This document shows, one piece after another, positions 20,555 to 30,005 of a stretch of DNA of 64,000 bases. Both the position numbers and the translations under genes were made by a program. The notes beneath the pieces were generated by a model. That model worked only from the letters and a program-made list of their open reading frames with translations, did no database searches and had not been told where the DNA came from. The stretch comes from CAVWDU01 sp963840725 (lineage in GTDB: Bacteria; Pseudomonadota; Gammaproteobacteria; Pseudomonadales; Halieaceae): assembly GCA_963840725.1 (NCBI GenBank), contig CAWIZY010000019.1, positions 1 to 64,000 on the forward strand. The letters are read 5' to 3'. How positions within the stretch are numbered: the first letter of the stretch is position 1; each line of letters opens with the position of its first letter.

Positions 20555-20560
20555 GTCGGT

Positions 20561-21063
20561 CTACAATGCCGCAACCTGGGATGAGCCTTTCTGTACGACC
20601 GCAAGGGAGACGTTTTCGTATCCCTCGGCGGTACAGGCGGACATGATCTGCCTGACGACCGTAAACGGTACTGAGTTGTCCGCAAGAATCGTGACTTCCT
20701 TGTGGCCGCGACGGTCAGCGTATTGGTGCCGATTAATTTTCCCAGCTCGCCAATCGGCTCCCGACGTTACTCAGCGTAAGCCGCTCGCCTGTCAGAAATC
20801 GTCGACGAGCCTGCTTAACGCCCTGTACGAGTATTTCATCGGGGCTCACGAATATGACCGACCGTTTCACGTGGCTTTGGCCTCCACCTGGGACTCCGGA
20901 AGCTTGACTGTCCTTCGGCGCTTCCATAACCTCCACCGAACCCGAGTTCACGAGGAGGAAGAACACCAGGATCGTGAACACGTCCATCAACGACGTCAGC
21001 GGCATCTTTCGTAATCTTCACGCGATTACGGGACATCCGCTTCATTCGGCGTGAATTTCTCAC
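20561..21063 (-). CDS. exbD: ExbD/TolR-family protein, frameshifted
   Basis: Biopolymer-transport protein that with ExbB/TolQ uses the proton gradient to drive periplasmic work. Start at 21063 (MRNSRRMKRMSRNRVKITK), cytoplasmic and basic. After a frameshift near 21005 comes the single membrane helix MPLTSLMDVFTILVFFLLVN with the Asp expected for proton transfer. A periplasmic domain follows (SVIFVSPDEILVQGV). A second frame change near 20740 leads to VTILADNSVPFTVVRQIMSA, ending at TAG 20561-20563. Repaired length is about 167 residues. The start overlaps the upstream exbD-like stop (ATGA). Confidence 0.8.
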
Positions 21064-21554
21064 GGTGCCTCTCCGACCGAGATCTCTGTGAAGAGCGCAT
21101 AAAGTTCGAACTCGTCTTCTATATCTGTCGGCACTTCAACGCTGCGCACGGCATCCATGACCTGTATCAGGTAGTCGTAGGGAATCTGCGCCTCCATCAG
21201 CACCGACGCGCATTCCTGATCGGGATATTCCTGCTTCAGGGCGACCATCAAGTCGGACAGCGTATCGAGGTCGAACTCTTCTTCCTGCTTGGGAATGGTT
21301 GCCGATGATCGCCGTGCCGTTGCTGACTTCGACGCCTTCTTCCCTGACGATGACTTCGAGACGAAAACTGTCTGCGTCGCTGGCCGGGCCGCCCGCCGAA
21401 CTCGGCAGGTCAGCTCGACGATGGTCATCCTCGAAAATACCGCCGTGATCAGCAGAAACGGCACCAGCACGACCATCAGGTTCAGGAACGTGGTGACGTC
21501 GATCTCGTAGGCGTTTGGATATCCTGCGCCGGTAGTGATGTCGCCTTCTGCCAT
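21060..21554 (-). CDS. Second ExbD-like protein
   Basis: 164-residue ExbD-like protein. A membrane helix lies near residues 20-45 (YEIDVTTFLNLMVVLVPFLL) with the conserved-position acidic residue (D in EIDVT). A basic, low-complexity linker (SKSSSGKKASKSATARR) is probably distorted by compensating frameshifts. An acidic periplasmic end carries DLMVALKQEYPDQECASVLM. It overlaps the next exbD by ATGA and starts 6 bp after ExbB, so all three form one operon. Two unlike ExbD paralogues with one ExbB is a known gammaproteobacterial arrangement; the load they drive is not known here. Confidence 0.75.
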   Translation of the reverse strand: MAEGDITTGAGYPNAYEIDVTTFLNLMVVLVPFLLITAVFSRMTIVELTCRVRRAARPATQTVFVSKSSSGKKASKSATARRSSATIPKQEEEFDLDTLSDLMVALKQEYPDQECASVLMEAQIPYDYLIQVMDAVRSVEVPTDIEDEFELYALFTEISVGEAP

Positions 21555-21559
21555 GTCGA

Positions 21560-22217
21560 TCAGGCCTCGGCCGCTGCTATCCGCTTCGCGCGCCGCGAGA
21601 ACACATTCAGCGCCTTCACCGTCGCCATTTCGAGGCTGTCGACGATGTCGCCCGTCTTGCTGGTCAGGATCGCGTGCACGACCAGCAGCGGAATCGCCAC
21701 CATCAGTCCGAATGCCGTGGTGTTCATCGCGACCGAGATACTGGCGGAAAGCAGGTCCGCCTTCTCCGCCGGATTCGCGTTAGCGACCGCGGTGAAAGCC
21801 TGGATCAGGCCCATGATCGTGCCGAGCAGTCCGAGCAGCGTTGCGATGCTGGAAGCGAGCGCCACATAGGGCGTACGCTTCTCGAGCCGCGGCACGATTT
21901 CCATCATGCTCTCCTCCATCGCGATCTCGATGTCTTCGCGTCGGCGAACGGTGCCCTCCAGCGACAGGCCCATATTCAGCACCTGCGAGATCGTGGACTC
22001 GTCCTCGCTGGTCAATTCGCGTGCTGCCTCGAAAGTCACCTTCGGCGAGCACCGGCTGAACCTGGTTCCAGACTGCCTGGTTTTTTTTCGTGACCAGCGC
22101 CAGCGTAATGTAGCGTTCAGTTGCAATTGCGATACCGATCGCGAATACGATCAGTATCGGGTACATGAATATGCCGCCAGTCGAAAAGAAGCTGACAATC
22201 GAATAAAAAAAACCCAT
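21560..22217 (-). CDS. exbB: MotA/TolQ/ExbB proton channel, frameshifted
   Basis: Partner of the ExbD proteins in a proton-driven inner-membrane motor. ATG 22217 is chosen because GAGGA sits 7-8 bp upstream. First membrane helix: IFMYPILIVFAIGIAIATER. After a frameshift near 22035 come the cytoplasmic part (ISQVLNMGLSLEGTVRRRED) and the signature pair of helices (YVALASSIATLLGLLGTIMG, LIQAFTAV; then AFGLMVAIPLLVVHAILTSK). The conserved LLGLLGTxxGxxxAF motif is intact. Stop at 21560. Confidence 0.85.
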
Positions 22218-22392
22218 TACCGAATCCTCATTTGACAAAACGTCCCGATTTATTGAATCGCGTTAAGGATAGACTTGGAGCTTCGGCTGAAACGTGACCC
22301 AGTCCTCGTCTAGGAATGGTTTTCTGGCAGGAGTTCAATTCCTGGATAAACCTCACAGATTTAGTGCCCGGCTTGCAAATTCGTCGGGCGAA

Positions 22393-22749
22393 TTACTGTT
22401 CGTCGGACCGAATTTCGTAGAAACTGAGTTCGCGCAGAAAGACTTCCTTGTCGACGGGTTGTGCCCGCTCGTCGAGCGTATCGGACAAGCTCAGTTCATC
22501 GCCCATTTCCGAGGATTTCCACGGCACGATGACCAGTGACTTCGGCGTCTCTTCGTTACCGAGAATCGACATGCCCGACATGGTCTTGGGGCCGCCCGGC
22601 TCAACGGCGGGCGCCTCGTCGGCCGAAGCAGTTACCTCGGCCACTGCTGTTTCGTCAGCTTTGTTCGGTTCTGACTCGTTCGCATCCTGCGCGAAGGCGG
22701 CAGGCGCGAAACACAATGAAACGAGCAGGAAAAAAATCGACTTATTCAT
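22393..22749 (-). CDS. Small secreted hypothetical protein
   Basis: 118-residue protein with a clear Sec signal peptide (MNKSIFFLLVSLCFAPAAFA, cleavage after AFA). An acidic, Ala-rich low-complexity segment follows, then a conserved-looking end (GMSILGNEETPKSLVIVPWK, SSEMGDELSLSDTLDE). It lies 9 bp after the TPR lipoprotein gene and before exbB in the same direction, so it is probably a periplasmic component of the same system. Family not recognised. Confidence 0.7.
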   Translation of the reverse strand: MNKSIFFLLVSLCFAPAAFAQDANESEPNKADETAVAEVTASADEAPAVEPGGPKTMSGMSILGNEETPKSLVIVPWKSSEMGDELSLSDTLDERAQPVDKEVFLRELSFYEIRSDEQ

Positions 22750-22757
22750 ACATTCAC

Positions 22758-23360
22758 CTACTGGTCCATGCGGTAGCGCAAATCCGCCATCCAGATCTCC
22801 GCTTCCTCGTCACCCGGCACGGTCGCCATGTAGGCTTCGTAATTCTCCATCGCACACTTGAGATCGCCAAGATAAAGGTCGCAAAGAATCGCCAGGTTTC
22901 TGCGTGCATGGTGGTAGCCGGGATAAATCGCGAGCGCCGCCTGGTAACTCTTTCTCGCTTCAGCAAAGCGCCCTGTTTTCCGATAGATGATGCCCAGTTC
23001 GTTATGCGCCACCGGGTGCTCCGGATTGAGCTCGAGCGCTTTGCGCAGATGTGACTCGGCGGCTTCCAGGTCGCCCGATAAGTGGTAGGCGATACCCAGG
23101 TCTATCTGCGGTGCTGCGAGGTCAGGTGCGGTTTCGGCAACAATCTGCAATTCGGCGACACCTTCCTCAAGCGAACCTCGCTCGAGTCGCCGTTGTGCAT
23201 CGTCATAGCGCAGGCGAACTTGTTCATCGACCGGCTGACCCTCGGTAATCGTAAAACCAACGGAGTCCACGACCGCAACCTGTATGGTCGGTGGCGCCTG
23301 CTCGGTCGTCGCACAACCGGCAATGGCGAAACCGATTAATAGCAAGCCGGCGATCCTCAT
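22758..23360 (-). CDS. TPR lipoprotein
   Basis: 200-residue lipoprotein; start 23360 is chosen because it places MRIAGLLLIGFAIAGC as signal peptide and lipobox (IAGC). At least three tetratricopeptide repeats follow (APQIDLGIAYHLSGDLEAAE; NELGIIYRKTGRFAEARKSY; ARRNLAILCDLYLGDLKCAM). TPR units bind partner proteins. As the second gene of the ExbB/ExbD operon it probably scaffolds the complex at the membrane; this is inference. No frameshift. Confidence 0.8.
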   Translation of the reverse strand: MRIAGLLLIGFAIAGCATTEQAPPTIQVAVVDSVGFTITEGQPVDEQVRLRYDDAQRRLERGSLEEGVAELQIVAETAPDLAAPQIDLGIAYHLSGDLEAAESHLRKALELNPEHPVAHNELGIIYRKTGRFAEARKSYQAALAIYPGYHHARRNLAILCDLYLGDLKCAMENYEAYMATVPGDEEAEIWMADLRYRMDQ

Positions 23361-23414
23361 GTTGCTGTAAACCTGTGTTCGATAGTGTTGTCTCATGCCA
23401 GTTCCATGTGCGCG

Positions 23415-24075
23415 TTAGTTCGCGTCTCCTGCCGTTTCACCAGCAATCACCGCCGCAGCATCCGGTGCGGTTTCACCGTCGATGGCGCCTTCCGCCAGTG
23501 GTGGCGGTGCGATCGGCATGCGATAGGCATAAACGTCGATCGAGCCAAGGAATCCTTCGCTGGTTTCCGTTTTCGCGTAACGCCCCGGCATCGTCACCGC
23601 GAGCCGGTCGAGGCTCTTCTGTACCCAGGCGTTGTAAATACCCGATAGAAGCAATCTGGCCAGCAATACGTAGTTTAAAAATGAAGAAAAAATGACACAT
23701 AACCACGTATTGCTAACAAACATCAACATCGCCACCAGATTTAAGATAACCATGGTGGCGGCCTTGTCTTCTTGCAGGTTCATCCAGCTATACCACTTGA
23801 GTCCCAGGCCTTCCATCATGTGATTGTCGATCCATACCGCCAGTGTCCAGATCGGGGTCAGGAACTTGATGCCGATATACTGCTACGGTTACCGTGAACA
23901 ACACTTCTATCGAATAACCGGAAAACAGTAAAATAAAAGGTAGGAATAGATATATTCCCATCAGTACAAAGGCTTGGCCAATAGGCGCAGCTTGGCGTAG
24001 CGCATAGATTTTTGGCCACCAGCTGGCAAGCTCAAAGGTTAATCCTAAATCCCCGCTTCCCGAAGCCGGGTACAT
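23415..24075 (-). CDS. TraG-N-like conjugation membrane protein fragment
   Basis: From 24075 the peptide FELASWWPKIYALRQAAPIG, FLPFILLFSGYSIEVLFTVT and, after a frameshift near 23890, FLTPIWTLAVWIDNHMMEGL resembles the TraG N-terminal-domain proteins of integrative conjugative elements, which stabilise mating pairs in the inner membrane. Several membrane helices are visible. The last 60 residues (LDRLAVTMPGRYAKTETSEG...) do not fit that family and are much more GC-rich. They may be the tail of another gene joined near 23650. No other conjugation gene is present. I see it as a fragment, possibly across an assembly seam. Confidence 0.5.
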
Positions 24076-24253
24076 TGCCCCACCGGATGGACCTGGATGG
24101 GGGGCGGAGTGGGATTGGGACCGGTTTACGGCCGCGGTGGTTCATATATACTAGGCGAGAGCAATACTGTCCTATCTCGTCTTGGGTCAAATGGTCCCAA
24201 GGGCCCAAGAAGTCCAGCCGAATCTATAATCGCATCCAGAAAGGAGCGGCATT

Positions 24254-25748
24254 TTGGCGGCGAAAGAACGACCTAACATCATCCTGATCATGACCGATCA
24301 GCAACGTTTCGATACCCTATCTGCCTGGGGCCACGATCATATGATCACACCGCATATGGACCGCCTCGTCGGAGAGGGTGTCTCGTTCCGCCAGGCCTAT
24401 TGTGCCGGCGCCACATGCATCGCATCTCGGTCGACCATTTTTACCGGGATGTATGCACACAATACCGGTGTTTACAGTTTCCATCCCTGGGCCCACCAGC
24501 GCCTCTGGGTACAAGATCTGGCGGACAGTGGATACCATTGCGTCAACATGGGCAAGATGCATCTGAGCCCGCGGATGAACCGGCCGGTTACCACGAACGT
24601 GTGATCGTGGAGAATCCGACCAACCGTACCCAACTGGAGGGCGGTGCGGATGACGATTGGGGACGGTACCTGGAATGGCATGGCGCGACGCGGCCCAACA
24701 TGCGCAACCATACCGATCCCGACTGGTTGGACAAATACCAAGGTGTCGCCTGGCATCTGGAAGAACATCTACACAGTGATGTATTCATCGGGACCGCCGC
24801 CACAAGCTGGATCGACAGCTACTGCGGTACGGAGCCATTCTTTCTACAGGTTGGACTGACTGGCCCTCACGAGCCTTGGGATCCGCTTCCGCGACATCTG
24901 GAGATGTACGAGGGCCGCCCTCTGCCTGATGCGGTCTGGCAGGAGGGGGAGTTGGAGAGCAAGCCGCCCAACATCTGTCCCTCCAGGAGTATTTCGCCAC
25001 CTGCTATGGTGAGGCCCAGATTGATATGCGCCGCATCGATAGTGCGGGCATGGAGCATATGCGTCGACACTATTATGCCAAGATCACTACGGTGGACGAG
25101 CAGATCGGCCGTGTGCTATCTTCCTTGGAAGCAAGAGGCTGGCTTGAAGACAGCCTGATCATCTTCTGTTCTGATCATGGAGAGATGCTGGGTGACCACA
25201 GTCTGGCCTACAAATGGCTCATGTACGATCCTATCGTGCATATACCACTTGTCATCCGTCATCCAGGTTCGATCGGGAACCCGGCAGACGTCCACGATCT
25301 GGTCTCCCTAATTGATCTCGGTCCAACCATTTTGCAGGCAGCCGGACTAGACGTGCCGGCATACTTCGAGGGGCGTTCGCTGTACCCTTATCTGCAGGAC
25401 GAACGGATTGAACCGCGCCAGTACGTATTCTGTGAAGACAACTACCAGATCATGTTGCGCAGTGTCGATTACAAGCTGGTCTACTACATCGGACAGGAAG
25501 AGGGAGAACTCTACGATTTGCAGGTTGACTCGTTTGAGTTTGTGAACCTGTGGGACGAACCCGCGTATGCAACTACCCGGCAGCGTTTGACGGCCGACCT
25601 GCTTGCCTGGCTTGCGACAAGCAATTACTACAACGCCGGCTACAAGTGGGGGCAGCAGTCGGAATACGTGCTACGTTGGCCCAGTGAAGGAGATGCCGCG
25701 TTGGGCGGTGGCGCCAGCGGGAGCCCCAAGCAGATTGACGTGCTCTGA
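24254..25748 (+). CDS. Type I sulfatase, frameshifted
   Basis: Alkaline-phosphatase-fold sulfatase of about 497 residues, hydrolysing sulfate esters, probably of polysaccharide. TTG 24254 follows AAAGGAGCGGCATT. Metal and active-site features: NIILIMTDQQRFD (metal Asp pair); CIASR near residue 56, the formylglycine site C-x-A-x-R with Ala in place of the commoner Pro; GMYAHNTGVY; LTGPHEPWDP; and IIFCSDHGEMLGDH (second metal site). Frameshifts near 24580 and 24990. It is cytoplasmic as drawn, with no signal peptide. It neighbours sugar-use genes, although those are on the other strand. Confidence 0.85.
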
Positions 25749-25760
25749 GCCTGGCAACTG

Positions 25761-26230
25761 TCAAAGTACCGTACGCCGGTAGACCTGCCGCGAGCCGCCG
25801 TCAGGTCCATCGGGTGCTGGCTCCGCAGCGTGGAATCCCATTTGCACATAGAAGTAACGTGCCGGCTTCCCTGCAGGAATGTCTGGCCCAAAAGTCCTCA
25901 CGACAAACTCGGCAGGAGTGTCTGCCAGACCCACAACATGCTCCACTAGGCTTTGTCCGATGCTGCGCCGGCGATGCTGTTGTGTAACGGCCAACCAACT
26001 GATGGTGTAGCGTGGTGGCTTCGGCGAGAACAGAAGTCCACCAAATAGACGAACGCCGGGTGATCCATTTGCCTCGCGTACACAGAATGCAGTCCCCGCT
26101 CGATATTATTACGAAGGGCACGATGGAAGGATGGGTCATTGACCATTGGCCCGAATAGAGGTTCGACTTCTGCGGCTAAAACAAGCCACGCTGGGATATC
26201 TTTCGGTTGAGCCACTACCACGTGTGCCAT
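25761..26230 (-). CDS. GNAT-family N-acetyltransferase, frameshifted
   Basis: Acetyl-CoA-dependent transferase of about 156 residues. MAHVVVAQPKDIPAWLVLAA starts the domain. After frame changes near 26080 and 25990 the acetyl-CoA loop LAVTQQHRRRSIGQSLVEHV (Q-x-x-x-x-x-G form of R/Q-x-x-G-x-G/A) is seen, then ARYFYVQMGFHAAE, the usual FYxxxGF end. ATG 26230 is preferred, with alternative starts at 26236 and 26245. It converges with the sulfatase gene, with 12 bp between stops. Substrate unknown. Confidence 0.7.
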
Positions 26231-26318
26231 CGTCATCCGTTCCACTCATACTGACCATTTGGTCATTGCCCCGCTTGGTAGACAGGCAATCCTGGAGCGT
26301 CTTCGTCCAGATGGTCTG

Positions 26319-27186
26319 CTACACGCAGAAACCGTGGATCGACGTGAGGGGACTTACCCCCATCAGCCCCGCCCCTGCATGCTGAACCGTGCGTAGGAAG
26401 GTGAGCAGCTTGCCTGCGGGGTCGTCCGCTTCTACCAACGACGCGTACATCATAACTGCGCCTGTGAAACCGTCCGTGTGCCAAACTGCGCCGGTAGGGA
26501 GAGGCGCATCCGTCAGGCCATTGGGTGTCGGATAGGCCGTTGCGTAGATGTAGGGGTCGGATATGCCGCCATCTCCCGGCGAAAATCCGAAGTTCATCTG
26601 CTCATCCGCGTTCTCTTCGTCTGCCGGATCTACACCCGGTACAAGACGCCCGGAATACCAAAGCAACGCCAGGTCCATGTGATGGGGCCAGAACTGCACG
26701 GGACCGGTCTCCTCTCGCAACTCGCCCTTGAACTGCTTGAAGACGGTGTCGATCTGGGTCAAAGCCTGGAAATAGGATTCTACGGCGCTCGCATCATAGC
26801 GGCCGGCCGTGGTGTCCGTGAAAAGACTGTGGTCTATATCCGGTTCGACGCCCAGGTAGGCCAGTAGAGCCAATCCTTCCTTGCAGAACTGATTCGCCGA
26901 TTGACCCTGCAAGGGACGGTGCCAACGATCCCCTCTACTTGTCGAGATCGCCAGCTCATGGCGGATCAGATCGAGCGTCATATCGAATGTGAACTGTCCT
27001 GCGGGGATCGGCGTCGTGGTCAGGCCGTTGGCGGAAACCTGAAGGCTGGCGTGATACCAGTGCTTTTGCTGGGGCGTCAGGGCCCTTCTGACCCAGCCCA
27101 GAAATCGGGCGTAAGTCTGCAAGGTTTCCAGCGACGGCTGCAAGATCGCGGGCTGACAAAGGGGGAAACAGGGTCCTTTTGACCAT
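26319..27186 (-). CDS. DUF5996-family protein
   Basis: About 290 residues. MVKRTLFPPLSARDL starts the family's usual opening; after a frameshift near 27140 it continues as ETLQTYARFLGWVRRALTPQ, HWYHASLQVSANGLTTTPIP, FDMTLDLIRHELAIST, GPVQFWPHHMDLALLWYSGR and MNFGFSPGDGGISDPYIYAT, all as in DUF5996. The conserved WPHHFD-like and GDxxxxEPYxYxxxYP-like motifs suggest an enzyme, but the family has no assigned reaction that I know of. Start 27186 is chosen because the peptide in that frame fits the family better than the competing TTG start. Confidence 0.7.
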
Positions 27187-27240
27187 TCTAATCTCGCCAA
27201 TTCTCCCGGGTAGGATTGTCGTACTTATGGATGACACCGT

Positions 27241-27519
27241 TCAGTCGAAGTACTCAACAATGTCGGCGGCGGTGAAATCAGACCACGTGACGCTCTTGTC
27301 GGTCTGTTCGTATCGTTGATTGCTTGCGGTCAGAAATGGGCCCAGTTGGGCTACGGTGACCGGCATCTGCAAGTATACGTTCAGGCCAAGCTCGATCACG
27401 TGGTCGGCGTACCAGGCCGGCCACTCCTCGTCGTAGACACCGTGAAGGACAGTCTGTTCATAGTCTTGATGGGCCTCACCCGCCTGTGATAGCAGTTGAG
27501 AGATGGCTTCTTGACTCAT
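27241..27519 (-). CDS. Small hypothetical protein
   Basis: 92 residues from ATG 27519, with GGAG seven bases upstream deciding the start. Sequence is acidic and rich in aromatic residues (EEWPAWYADHVIELGLNVYL...WSDFTAADIVEYFD). No family recognised with confidence; the pattern looks like a small cytoplasmic helical protein. It is 55 bp upstream of the DUF5996 gene in the same direction and may be co-transcribed. Confidence 0.6.
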   Translation of the reverse strand: MSQEAISQLLSQAGEAHQDYEQTVLHGVYDEEWPAWYADHVIELGLNVYLQMPVTVAQLGPFLTASNQRYEQTDKSVTWSDFTAADIVEYFD

Positions 27520-27555
27520 TGATATCTCCAATCGACTCTCAATAACCTTGTCCAT

Positions 27556-27876
27556 GGAATCCCGCGTTCAGATACTTCGGCATCCTTCCGGTTGACGCCT
27601 TCACCGCCGAATGTGCCTCGTCGTGACGCAAGGAACAGAATCGAGGCAACAAGGGCAGAGTTTGCCCGACCCTGTTGAATGTGTCAACCGGGAAGAACGC
27701 GGTGATTCGTTGCGCAGATCATGGGATCGAGAGATGGAGTATTTTCCTACACAGGACATGAAGCCCCATATAGTCTACCCTCCCCCGTACCTCTAGACCA
27801 TGGCAGTGGCTTCGTGGCGGTGTTCAGCCAAGAGTGAGCGCCCGCTCGATTGTCCTATATACGCGTGGAGTTCAGG
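27556..27876. other. Intergenic, nothing recognised
   Basis: 320 bp between diverging genes. No gene, RNA or repeat recognised; expected to hold promoters for both directions. Confidence 0.35.
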
Positions 27877-28593
27877 ATGAGTACATCCGACGGTACGGCG
27901 CTATCCAAAGACACGGTCATGGGTGACACCGACGTGATCGTACTTGGTGTAGGAACATGTGGCGAAGACCTTTCACCCCGACTCCTGGGCTCGGGGTGCT
28001 TCATCCCGGTCGACGAACGCATGCGGGCCGCTGACGGCATCTGTGCCATGGGCGACGTGACCGGCAAGGCAATGCTCACACACGTGGCGGTCTACCAAGC
28101 CGCCATTATCGGCGCAGACATTCTGGGCGAGGATGTTCCACCGGCACACCATGACGCCGTGCCGCGGGTCACATTCGCCGACACGGAGGTGACAGCCGTG
28201 GGCATGACGGAATCACAGGCTGTGGCCGCGGGAGTCGACGTGGCCGTCGTGGTGAAGCAGGTACCGGCATCTTGCGGGTGGCTGCATTCGGCATAGGCTG
28301 GGATCATCAAGCTGAACGTCGATCGAAAGTATGCGACGATCGTTTGCGCCACGGTGGTCGGACCGCACGATGGTGAGGTACTCGGCATGCTTGCCCTGGC
28401 CGTGCATCCGCGTGTCGGTCTGGACGAGTTACGCAGGCTGATATACGCCTACCCCACATTCTACGGCGGGGTAGGCGAAACGATCGGTGCGTATGGTCGT
28501 GGAGTGGGTACCGTGATCGATCCGGAATTTGCGGGTCCCGCGTTGCTGGATGAAATCTTGGCAGAAGCGAAGGGGGGACGAGTCGGGGGCTGA
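27877..28593 (+). pseudogene. Flavoprotein disulfide reductase with central deletion
   Basis: The ends of a dihydrolipoamide-dehydrogenase/mercuric-reductase-like protein joined together. The N-terminal FAD loop (TDVIVLGVGTCGEDLSPRLL) jumps directly to the second FAD motif (MRAADGICAMGDVTGKAMLT) and the C-terminal dimer domain (PRVTFADTEVTAVGMTESQA...GVGETIGAYGRGVG). About 250 residues holding the redox C-x4-C pair and the NAD(P) domain are missing. An in-frame TAG at 28294-28296 interrupts the dimer domain, and the same frame continues to 28593. Normal members have about 450-480 residues. ATG 27877 has CAGG upstream. It cannot be a working reductase. Confidence 0.7.
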
Positions 28594-28636
28594 TCAATGT
28601 GTACGTCGTATCGAATAACGGATACTGGCCGGCACG

Positions 28637-29149
28637 CTACATGCCAATGTAGGTGAGCACTTTCTGGACAAGGTAGTCGACGGGGCTGGAAGTGTCGAGA
28701 ACCAGGTGGCCTACAATCAGGGGCTCAAAATTGCACTGTATCCGGCGGTACTTTTCTATCGTGCGGTCGGCGATCTGCATACGCTTCGCATCCTCTTCCA
28801 ACCGCCCATACACGACGTCGTCCGGCGCCCAGCAGTAAATTACGCGTAGATCGTGGCCGGTGCTGCGAGCGAGTTCCTGTACTTCGGCGACCTGGGATTG
28901 CTTTGAGAAAGGGCGACCGTCGAGAATGACGATGCGGTCGGGATTCTCTTCCAGCAGATGTACGCGCAACCATATAGGTGACCTGTGATGCCACTTCGTT
29001 CTGTGGCTCTGAATAGTCCAAATCGTCTACCGGAAAGATGGCATCGCGGATGGCGTCGCGGTCCAACACAACGGCGTCGATGGTCTCCGACAGTTTCTCA
29101 GCTAGGTACTTTTTCCAGTACCAGGCAACCCGACAAAGAGTATCACCAT
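28637..29149 (-). CDS. P-loop kinase (AAA_33-like), frameshifted
   Basis: About 170 residues. From ATG 29149 comes MVILFVGLPGTGKST, a clear Walker A, then a stop-creating error near 29107 and VVLDRDAIRDAIFPVDDLDY. After a second frame change near 28975 come NPDRIVILDGRPFSKQSQVA and LRVIYCWAPDDVVYGRLEED, typical of the small AAA_33 kinases (gluconate-kinase/chloramphenicol-phosphotransferase-like, acting on small molecules). It is 16 bp after the aldolase gene in the same direction, and so probably part of the sugar operon. Confidence 0.65.
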
Positions 29150-29165
29150 GAGCTAACTCCGAGGA

Positions 29166-30002
29166 TCATGCGCGTCCGGCGGAGCCAAACAGATCCATCT
29201 TGCCGATCACGGTCTCCTTCACTGCATGACGCGACCTCCGCAAACACCTTGCGTGGATCGGTGGGCCAACCTTTTGCCCATAGGCATCGCTCAAGGTGGT
29301 AGAGATCGCCTGACGGATGGCGGTGTCGATGTTAACTTTGGCCGCGCCGGACTGGATGGCCGTCTGCATGGCCGAATCGGGAATACTCGTGCCGCCATGC
29401 AGGACGATGGGAACCGGCGATTCTGCGGCGCATGCTTGTATCAGACCAACATCGACATCTGCTGCCCCCTGTGTGCGCCCCGGCGTGTTGCCAAATGAGA
29501 TCGCCAGGTAGTCGATGCCGGTTGCCTCTGCATATGGTCGCACTTGTGCCGGTTCGGTGCGGGTCTCGACCTGTTCACCCGTCTCCTCATCCCAGGTTTC
29601 ACCAACCTGCGCTTCTACGCCAACACCGCGAGCATGGGCGAACGCGACGACCTCACGCACCTGCCGGATATTCTCATCCCAGACAAAACGCGAAGCATCG
29701 ATCATGACCGAGTCAAATCCGATTTCAATACAGGATTTGACCGCCTCGAAGTTGGCGCCATGGTCCAGATGGAAGTAGAGCGGAACAGTCGCTTCCGATC
29801 GAGCCCCGAGGATGAGCCCCTCCAGATAGGAAAGACCGATGTGGCGCAAGGAACCCATAGAGACACCGACCAGTACAGGTGAGTTCGCCTCATTGGCTGC
29901 GGCAACGATAGCTTGCAGAGTTTCCAGATTGCTGATGTTGAACTGGCCGATCGCCCAGTGTTCAGCGTTGGCTTGCTGAATCATCTCGCATATGTTCATC
30001 AT
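29166..30002 (-). CDS. Class II fructose-bisphosphate-type aldolase
   Basis: 279-residue zinc aldolase cleaving a ketose (bis)phosphate to DHAP and an aldehyde. Start at 30002 (MMNICEMIQQANAEHWAIGQ, FNISNL). Zinc and substrate motifs: VPLYFHLDHGANFEAVK (His and Asp), VMIDAS, VGVEAQVG, YLAISFGNTPG (Gly-His-like site with N), PIVLHGGTSIP (zinc His) and AAKVNIDTAIR. It resembles the tagatose/fructose-bisphosphate aldolase family. The frame is open upstream into the ROK kinase C-terminus without a stop, so a fusion is possible. A short twisted stretch near 29240 suggests a pair of compensating frame errors. Confidence 0.85.
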   Translation of the reverse strand: MMNICEMIQQANAEHWAIGQFNISNLETLQAIVAAANEANSPVLVGVSMGSLRHIGLSYLEGLILGARSEATVPLYFHLDHGANFEAVKSCIEIGFDSVMIDASRFVWDENIRQVREVVAFAHARGVGVEAQVGETWDEETGEQVETRTEPAQVRPYAEATGIDYLAISFGNTPGRTQGAADVDVGLIQACAAESPVPIVLHGGTSIPDSAMQTAIQSGAAKVNIDTAIRQAISTTLSDAYGQKVGPPIHARCLRRSRHAVKETVIGKMDLFGSAGRA

Positions 30003-30005
30003 TGA

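Noticed and set aside
23415..24075. Integrative conjugative element in the window
   Set aside because: Only a TraG-like fragment is present. No relaxase, integrase, coupling protein or att site is seen.
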